DNA of 64,000 nucleotides from Ciona savignyi. Lineage: Eukaryota; Chordata; Ascidiacea; Phlebobranchia; Cionidae. The notes under the pieces are model-generated. The model did not search any database. It had not been told where the DNA came from and was given only the letters and a program-made list of their open reading frames with translations. The DNA lies in the NCBI GenBank assembly GCA_000149265.1, contig CH003086.1, positions 299,303-363,302 of the forward strand, read 5' to 3'. The position numbers and the translations under genes are program-made. Within the stretch, counting starts at the first letter, position 1, and each line of letters starts with the position of its first letter. This document shows positions 56,411 through 64,000 of this stretch, piece by piece.

Positions 56411-58047
56411 AGGTTCGCAGAACAAATTGCCTTCTTTGTTTTTAGCTGGTGTTACTTTGTAAATCTAGCAAAATATTGGGCCTCTGATGGATATATCACT
56501 ATTGCAGTAACACGAAATGTTTAGCCACAACCAATGCCCCAGAACATAGCAAGACCAATTATGACTGAAATACTTACTTAAAGTGTTTGTTAAATTTAAA
56601 TTTTACCAAATGCTAAAGTATTTTTGCATCAAGTAATCCACAATCTTCTACCATTTTGTTGTCGTCCTGTTACTTTATGTACTTGCTGCCACGTCTAATG
56701 GTCAAAAATGCGACCTAAGTAAAAAAGAAAACAATTAAAAGCTGTAAAATCAAAAATATGTTCAAACCTCCAAAACAATTTATTTATTTTTTTGATTTTG
56801 CTTCCAAGTGAAGTATTTTTTTGTTTAGTTGTGTCAAGTGTAGTTCTCTATAAAATGTGAATTAACGTTTTGTTACATTTATCGTACATTTGTTTTATGC
56901 AAAATCCACTGTGAAGATGGTATCATAAAGGTTTTTACTTGTTGTAAGTGCTCTCGGGGGAGACTGAGGTTAGCAGATGTCCGCCGAAATATTTATTTAA
57001 TTGATAGTCTGTGACAAAACCATTGTCAGACTTTGCTTCTTTTTTGAATGTTGTTGATGGGAATTTAGTCGATAAATCAGATAATTGCGCTAAAGCTCGT
57101 AAAATCATCGCTGACTATTAACGCCTTAAATTTAATCAAATTTGCGCGTTCGTATTTGCATATGCGTTGGCCAACGCGTTGATTATCTAAAACTTATGGT
57201 ATAGTCTATATTTTTTAAAAACGATTGCGTAAACCGTCTAGTTGCGGCCTTAATAAAAAAATCAAGGTCTTTTTTGGACGTACGGTATATAATATTGTTT
57301 TTGATGTGCCGAAAAAGATTTAATTATGTTGAAAAGATGACATTCGATAGCATGTGTGTGGACCGTAACACAACTATCCATCTGTTAAGCTATAATGGGT
57401 TCCTTTCGAATCAAATCTTTAATGTTCGATAGATTAGCTCGAAGTGTTGCGGGATCGAAACTGGTCGCTAGGAAGTCGAGGTAATCTGATGATTACTTCT
57501 GTGCGATCCCCCGTTTTCCGATTCACGGGGATAAACCTCAATATCCCATCCTCACTGTTTTCACCGAAAATCCCATAAATTTACCAACATGCAAACTTTG
57601 AGGAAATATCCAAGCAGGGTAATTTTTTTAAAGGTGTTGGCTGTTGCGTAATGACTATTTAATGGTTTATTTAGTCGTATTTTAATAAAAGTAATGTTCC
57701 CATATCTACACCAAACACGGAAGGCTATAACGTTTTCGCACCTTATGTTTATTGCTGGGTCTACCAATTCGACCGCCAAAACGCATCTGCTTAACGAAAA
57801 GGTACATAAAATTAAACTTTACACACGTAATTCGTTGTTTTTATGTAAGATTGTGAAAACCAAATTTTTTTAATCGATTTCAATATTTTACAGAAGTTCG
57901 CATATTCCGACGTGAACTTTTGAAAACACGGTTATCAAGTTTCAATAGTTAACTTGCGAACCTTTTAGGTTCTGCTTGCAGACACGAGCGTTACATACTT
58001 TGTATCAGAAATATCCAAAGTGCTATGGCATAGTAACTACTCTTAGG
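56411..58047. other. TMEM185 3' flank and intergenic sequence
   Basis: No coding region is recognised. A rearranged SINE fragment (57425-57552) is the only feature seen. Confidence 0.5.
57425..57552 (+). mobile_element. SINE fragment with internal deletion
   Basis: GGATCGAAACTGGTCGCTAG is followed directly by GGTAATCTGATGATTAC and ATTCACGGGGATAAACCTCA. The middle of the family consensus is missing. Confidence 0.75.
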
Positions 58048-58340
58048 GATTAGGATATTCATGTTTATCCCCGTAAATGGGAAAACCAAAGGGGGTTAAC
58101 ACACGGGAAATCGTCAGATCACCTCGCGCCCACCGTCGGGTTACCGGAGCTGTTGCAGTGTGTTGTATATGATAGACACGTTCCTTCAATTTGGTAGGAC
58201 CCATTAATCCGCTAGGTTCAGGCAATGTCCGTAAAGTGCCTTGCCCTATGACACAATTGACTAGCTAGCGAATAGTTTCGCACCTGCAACCTTTCGATTG
58301 AAAGGCAACGCACTTAACCGCTAGACCAACCGGCCGGACT
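58048..58340 (-). mobile_element. tRNA-derived SINE, full length
   Basis: Closely matches the 35560 and 45048 copies, ending in CCAACCGGCCGGAC at the tRNA-head side. The plus strand starts GATATTCATGTTTATCCCCG. Confidence 0.93.
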
Positions 58341-58394
58341 TAACCACCAGTTTGTGAAACATTCTGACTCTATGGTTTATATATATATGTTTAT

Positions 58395-58530
58395 GGCAGA
58401 GAATCCTAACCAAAATTGGTATATTTTATACATCGTGTGTACAGTTTGCTTCTGCAAGCAGAAAAAGATGGGTCCTTCAGTTAACTGTTTCTCTGTAAGA
58501 ATAAACCCGATTTCCATGTTCGGTTAAATA
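58395..58530 (-). mobile_element. Repeat A fragment (one terminus)
   Basis: It holds TAACCAAAATTGGTATATTTTATACA and GCTTCTGCAAGCAGAAA followed by ATGGGTCC. These match the terminal part of repeat A at 30440-30520. Confidence 0.6.
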
Positions 58531-58735
58531 AATATAATCCTGTCAGATTCGTGTACATTTACATCTCACCGACCAATATTACCTGCCTAAATACGGATTA
58601 AAAACTATTTCGATTCATCATTTTTCGAATCAAGTGGAAATCGGAGGTTAATCTAAAGTAAGTCGTTGGGATATTTACCAACAATCAGTTCATTTACGTC
58701 TCCAACAACGTGTATTTTGACTTTTAGGTTTAAGA

Positions 58736-58885
58736 TAGATTAGGATATTAATTATCTTTATCTCTGTGAATGCAAAAACCCAGGTGCCTTTTTACACCAG
58801 TAATTGAAACACAACCTTGTGCTCCTTCTGGTTACATTTGGCAATAGCTATTGCAATGTGTTGTGTACGATTAAGAAGAAATCGG
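58736..58885 (-). mobile_element. Diverged partial SINE
   Basis: It carries only the tail half of the family (CTGTGAATGCAAAAACCCAG, GTTACATTTGGCAATAGCTA, GCAATGTGTTGTGTACGATT). The tRNA-like head is lost. Confidence 0.65.
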
Positions 58886-59468
58886 TTAAAGATGGGTAGG
58901 CAATGGGTTTCTTTTTTTTCATCTTAAAACTCTTTTGATTTGTGTTGGTTTAAACTGTTCAGGTGTTCCACACACGCGCTGATCAATAGAAAGTTTTTTT
59001 GTGTTTGAATTGTATATTTTCGGGGTGGCAAGAGTAAATTGGGATATTTTACTTTTCTATCGTTTCTAGACAATTTTATTCTTTTAAATGATCCTTTAAC
59101 ATTTAAATATATTATCCGATCCAGAAAGCAGGTAAATCGTTGATACAATCCGATTTTATTTTTTACGCCTCCGTTATAGGCGTAAGTTCCCCTGGCTTGT
59201 CGCAGACAATTTCACGGCATGCTTATTGTGCATATATATGACTAAAAAATGTATGTTTAGCTTAAATTCTATAAACATTTATCATATTTCAAATTTGCAT
59301 TAAAACCACATAAATATATCATAACAAAAAGACGGGTTATAAAATAACTTAGGTAAAATATCAGCTTGTAAGTGAGAATAACAGATCGGAAACTAAAGAA
59401 AATGCTACTGCGCATATTTCCAATGACCTTGTCTATAATACAACATAAAACTACAACAAAGGTTAAAT

Positions 59469-61382
59469 TTAAACCTTTTCGTAATCCAACAATAGCGATT
59501 GACAACCAGAGGCAATAAAGGAAAGAACCAAGAACAAAAGTACGATGCAGATAAACACATAGGTTATAATGATAATCCAGTAAGCAAAATAATATACAAT
59601 GTAGTTACAGTAAGGAACATATTCATCCTCATGAAGATCAGCGTCGGTATTAGGGGGATATATGGAGAATACCCACACATTACCTATAAATGACATTAAG
59701 TTAAAGTAATCAAACCCAAAAAATGATACCTAGTTAATTCCCTGCCAGTTGCTTTAAAATGCAGAAATCGCTTTTTTTTATGCATTTTTATAACACATTT
59801 ATGTTTGTGGTTCTTAGCATGTAAATTACAACATCAAAAATATTTTTCATTTATGCTTTGTCATAATTTTAAAATCTATACAAAAACTTATTCAATTTGG
59901 GTGGTATGCGTGATTAAATGATTAAACTTACCGAGGATGAACCATGCCATGTAAAATATTCCAATGATGCCAAAACATATTTTGCCAGCCGTCCATCTGG
60001 AGCTTTCTTTTTCCCCTTTGTGTTTAACATAACTCCAACAACAGTTGCCCCCTCCCGTTATAAACGCCAACACTCCGGACACAATCATCCATATGGGTAA
60101 ATAATGCTGAAGAGGGCAGTCGTGCAGATGGACTGCTCCTGTGATAACGGTATGGTGAATCGCTGATTCGTTCAAGGTGTTAATAGCATTTGCGATATAC
60201 TTTTTACGTATATTCAGTTGTAAACTAAAAACGTACGTGTTTTTGCTTACAAACGATTTTCGCCCTACGCCCAAGAACATTTACCTTCTGCCATAGCTTC
60301 TACATGTTCCAAATGCAAGTTTCAACAATTGAAATAGGCGTCCAAATAATTTTCCCTCTTAATCTATTTATTATTTACAGTTGTGCTGTCTTCAAAACAA
60401 CCAATTGACCGATAATGCACTGTATTCTTAACTACAGTATGTAATGATAATTGAAAAATAAGAAGTTGCACTGCTATCCATATAGTCAGTGCCAGTGTTA
60501 TCGAAATAAGTTCAACAGACTGAATTGTTGTGGCTTATAAATGAATTCGAGTGGCGTAGTTAGTACAATTAAACGGATTTCCTAACCCAGACCAAATAGT
60601 ATTAACAGACTAAAACAATTCCAGCACGACAGAATTTAAACCGACAGATTAGTCTATAGTGGTTAAGTGCGTCGCTTTTCAGCTTAAGGGATGCAGGTTC
60701 GAAACTGGTCGCTAGCTAGTCAGTTATGTCCTTAGTCAGTTGTGGCACGGCACTTTACGGACATTGCCTGAGGCAAGCGGCTTACTGGGTTCTACTAAAT
60801 CGAAGTAACGTGTGAATCATACTTAACACACTGCAATGGCTCCGGTAACCCGACGGTGGGCGCGAGGTGATCTGACGATTGCCCGTGTGTTAACCCCCTT
60901 AGTTTTCCCACTCACGGAGATAAACATGAATATCCTATCCTATTCTAAACCTCTATTCTTCACATATAAAATGAGTACGTCCCCTGCCCGTCACACCGGT
61001 AACCAGCATAAGTCAGGCACGGATTACTGCATATTCACGGATAGTTCAAGGTGTACTTTTGGCTACGAGTAGCCAAGCTCTAGCATTGTAAACCTCGATT
61101 ATTACATTAAAAAGGCAGGGGTGCCAGAACGGCACAAATTAAATAAGGTTTTTAGTTCTTGGTAGAGTGGTTTCTTACCTATAACTACCATTGCAACCGG
61201 TAGTACCAAACTCATGATACATCCCACAATGCAGAAAACTGTAATAGAAGATAAAACACCGTTGACATCATACAAAAACTTTTATATATAATCTTAGAAA
61301 TTTACAGAACCATCACAGAAAACTTACCAGGGGCGCATAAGCAAGCCGTTATCTTAGACATACCCTCATTAAAACTCGTCAT
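59469..61382 (-). CDS. TMEM272: TMEM272-like four-helix membrane protein
   Basis: Small multi-pass membrane protein of unknown function. Exons in transcript order: 61382-61328, 61238-61179, 60138-59932, 59683-59469. They total 537 nt, so 178 residues with phases 1, 1 and 1 consistent. Helix 1 is FCIVGCIMSLVLPVAMVVIG. It is followed by the family's characteristic GAVHLHDCPLQHYLPIWMIV, in which a short Cys-Pro loop leads into helix 2. Helix 3 is ICFGIIGIFYMAWFILG, and helix 4 is the long hydrophobic run around IIIITYVFICIVLLFLVLSF near the C-terminus. The first two exons are 55 and 60 nt. The start is the ATG at 61382; a second in-frame Met lies seven codons later. The family assignment is by pattern recognition. 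Confidence 0.82.
60650..60950 (+). mobile_element. tRNA-derived SINE (intron 2 of the TMEM272-like gene, antisense)
   Basis: Head with AAGTGCGTCGCTTTTCAGC and a good B box (GCAGGTTCGAAACTGGTCGC), then GTAACCCGACGGTGGGCGCG and a tail at TATCCTATCCTA. A short duplication (GTCCTTAGTCAGTTGTG) lies near 60728. Confidence 0.92.
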
Positions 61383-62086
61383 GATAGCTGGTTTAGTCAA
61401 TTGCTTACTCGATATTTAAATACGCTATCTTTACGTCCTTAAATTAAAAGGTTAAACTTACAATAGCTTTATGCAGCATTATTTGACTGATACTAACTGT
61501 CGTGGCAGGATTGTAGCATCTGTCTGTAACGCAGTCTCTTAAAATTTCTCGGGAGACAAAAGGAAATAAAAGACAAGGAAAAACACTCAGTCAAGTATTT
61601 CCTGGAATACATCAGTGTTGTGGCAAATTTTAAATATTTTGCATTGCCGGGCCCAAATACGCCTTTCTGCTATAGTTACTAATATCAGACCTAGACTAAG
61701 TTTAAAAAAAGTTGGTTTAGGCCATTCTCATGCGCTCTGAAAAGAAAGGAACTGAAAAACACTGTTTCAACTTTATCTTGTCGCACACTGAATACGATAT
61801 GTACGTAGGTGTAATACTTTTAATTTCGTGGTGCCATACTCGACGATCAAGGAGGCCTAATGTGCAAAATATAAATTATATGAAAAGGAGCGATTCAAAT
61901 GGAAGTCTATTAAAATACAACTGAACAATGCGAGTAACATTAAATAATTTAAAAAAATAAACACAGCACTAAGTTTTACAGTATATTAGAGTATAAGAGA
62001 TAGTTAATAATATGCAAAACACATGTGTCTATTCTTTAGTGCAGAGCATAACAGAACACACATCATGACAGGCTGTTACAAATGGA
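61383..62086. other. Intergenic stretch between the dynein and TMEM272-like genes
   Basis: About 700 bp. The dynein 3' UTR and the TMEM272-like promoter must lie here, as both genes are transcribed leftward. No motif is clear. Confidence 0.5.
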
Positions 62087-64000
62087 TTACACGCTAAGCA
62101 AAAGAGCGACCCCGGAAAGAATCCATTTAGAGCGGGTTTCCCTTGATTTCAAGTTGAAAGTCCAGATAAATGTTGGTCCTCGTTCCCTCGTTCTGTACAG
62201 AGGGCACTCGTACACGTTCTTAGTCTCAAGTCGGTCTACCAGGATCGCTTTAACAAACACAACCGGCACTGGCGCTGTAAGCTCCTTCAATCGAGCCTCA
62301 GCAAGGAATCCTGTCAGATTGTTATAATTCCATTTAGTATTCCACAGAATAGAAAAGTTTAATTTAGTTGTGTAAATAGTTTCTTCATTACAAAACCAAA
62401 GTTATTGGGACAATACCGTTGTTTAAGTATGTTATTAACGTATTAATCACTTATTTTACTTGGCATAATAAAAACTAATAACCCAGAGAAGTAACACTTT
62501 TTTCACAACACTTAAAAGCGCACCTGTTTGTGTGTCCCATTTAGCGCCCTCCAAAAAAAGCCCATGAACATATGCGCCCTCTCGCGGTGGGTGGCTGAAG
62601 TCTTCTTTTGATTTCTTTGTCACATCCACGGACAGCACCATCTTATCGAGCGGCCATTCGTTTTTCCGCGCCATGCTCTGGGAATACAGACACATCACAA
62701 TGTTAATTCTACAGTGGTGATAAACACGAAGATGGGAAAGTTTCAAAATATCCCACGGTCATTCCTAGTATCGGATTACATACGTCATTCACAGTAGCGG
62801 GTTGAATACTAAGTTTTTAAACGAACTATAATATATTTAAAGCTATTGGATTTGAAGTAACTTCCGGTTCATCAATATTTGGTACCTGTGAACTATATAA
62901 TCAGCCACGCACAAACACTAATTGTTCAGATAAATTTGTAAAATTACGCCCAGAAAAACGACGTGATTTATGTTTCCAGTATATTAAGAAATCGACAGTA
63001 TCCCAAGCATTCATTTCATTTACGATATTTGTCTATTTTACATGCATACACGAGCACATATATACCAAGATACCTGCATAACTGCAGTTAGAAATGACTG
63101 CGGGTTAAACAAACCACCCAACCACACAACTGCTGGTAATATCAGGTCGTGGGTCCACGTATCAAGTTCTCTACATCGAACTAGCACATCTGCATACCTG
63201 CATAAAAAGCAATTACGAAAATACAATATGGGTCTAAGAGCTGTTAATTTTAATATTAAATATGGTAACGACATTGTTTTTTTCTATGTATTTGCACATG
63301 TTTCTAGATAAGATTGTCTAACTAAATGCCATCATTTCTCGTTTACTTTGTTTATGAAATAGACAATTTTTATTAAAACAAGTAGATATTAACACGATCG
63401 TCATATGTCATACGCATAATACCAAAACGGATTGGGATTATGATGTTACTAACTGTACTTTATACAAAAAAGATATTCATGTTAAAACTATACTTGGCCG
63501 TAAATCACAACAATTATCTTTATCTTGTCATACCTTTAAACCGTTTGAACATACTGCACGCGGGTAACTTACCACAGCCCAAGTGAGTACAACGACGGGT
63601 AAGAGATCCTCGACCACGAAGTTGGAACTTTATCAAGGAAAAGCGCGTTTTGTATTTCTTCCATTTCCGAACTGATGGTCAACTCACCCTTCAATCCCAG
63701 GTCCAGTTCTTTCAATGACCGCCTGCAAATGAAAGTATTAAATTAAGTCGTGAATATATAGTCAATCAAAAACAATGCAACGATGAGAAAACGTACCTTA
63801 TCTAAAATGGTAAACCTTTATCAATGCGAACTCTGATTAACCACACTAGTTTCCAAGTTATGAATAGTAAAAAAATAAATGTTAATTCCACAGAATTGTT
63901 ATGACTATATCAAAAAGTTTTACCTGCACACTGATATAGACATTTTGCACTACATATACCTTATCTCACGTATCAGAGTGTTCATTCGTTCACACTCTTG
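62087..64000 (-). CDS. Axonemal dynein heavy chain, C-terminal exons (partial)
   Basis: ATP-driven microtubule motor of cilia and flagella; only the last exons are in the window. Exons in transcript order: 64000-63960 (continuing beyond the window), 63722-63573, 63197-63074, 62677-62524, 62310-62087. All phases match. They encode the end of AAA6 and the C-terminal domain: [107 protein letters not shown], and the terminus [12 protein letters not shown]. The [11 protein letters not shown] and [16 protein letters not shown] sequence favours the outer-arm beta group (DNAH9/11/17), but the paralogue cannot be fixed from this part alone. Confidence 0.93.

Overview
The window looks like nuclear DNA of an ascidian tunicate, most likely Ciona. 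The evidence is compact, AT-rich, intron-containing chordate genes, short GT-AG introns, and many copies of one tRNA-derived SINE of the kind known from Ciona. I could not confirm the species from the sequence alone. All gene models below were made by hand from reading frames, splice-site consensus and intron phase; every multi-exon model closes in frame.

Layout. (1) 1-13016 (+): the last 24 exons of UBR5, a HECT E3 ubiquitin ligase, from the acidic region to the stop codon. (2) 14352-29902 (+): a very large secreted protein gene with a signal peptide, five P-type trefoil domains and about 53 thrombospondin type 1 repeats (TSRs). Most of the TSRs lie in a single 8.4 kb exon made of 11 cycles of a four-TSR super-repeat. 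The reading frame is broken by five single-base indels. (3) 30.3-38.6 kb: a repeat-rich region with a 1.8 kb dispersed element, 190-bp and 450-bp tandem repeats, an inverted pair of 60-bp satellite arrays, a 15-bp minisatellite containing an assembly gap, and SINEs. (4) 38743-43529 (+): TAF11 (TFIID subunit) followed 216 bp later by GABPA (ETS factor), possibly a trans-spliced operon. (5) 43.9-49.6 kb: a decayed J-domain fragment (-), a decayed Gypsy-type retroelement (-), and a young, internally deleted LTR element with intact ends. (6) 49670-56410 (+): TMEM185, a multi-pass membrane protein, with a SINE and a piggyBac-like TTAA element in its introns. (7) 59469-61382 (-): a TMEM272-like four-helix membrane protein. 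(8) 62087-64000 (-): the last five exons of an axonemal dynein heavy chain, running off the window.

The genes are functionally unrelated housekeeping or tissue genes. TAF11 and GABPA are both transcription factors and may share a transcript. The most unusual locus is the trefoil/TSR gene. Its modules have multiplied at three scales (split trefoil exon pairs, four-TSR cycles, and a 1.4 kb two-cycle block), and it is bracketed by inverted copies of the same dispersed repeat.
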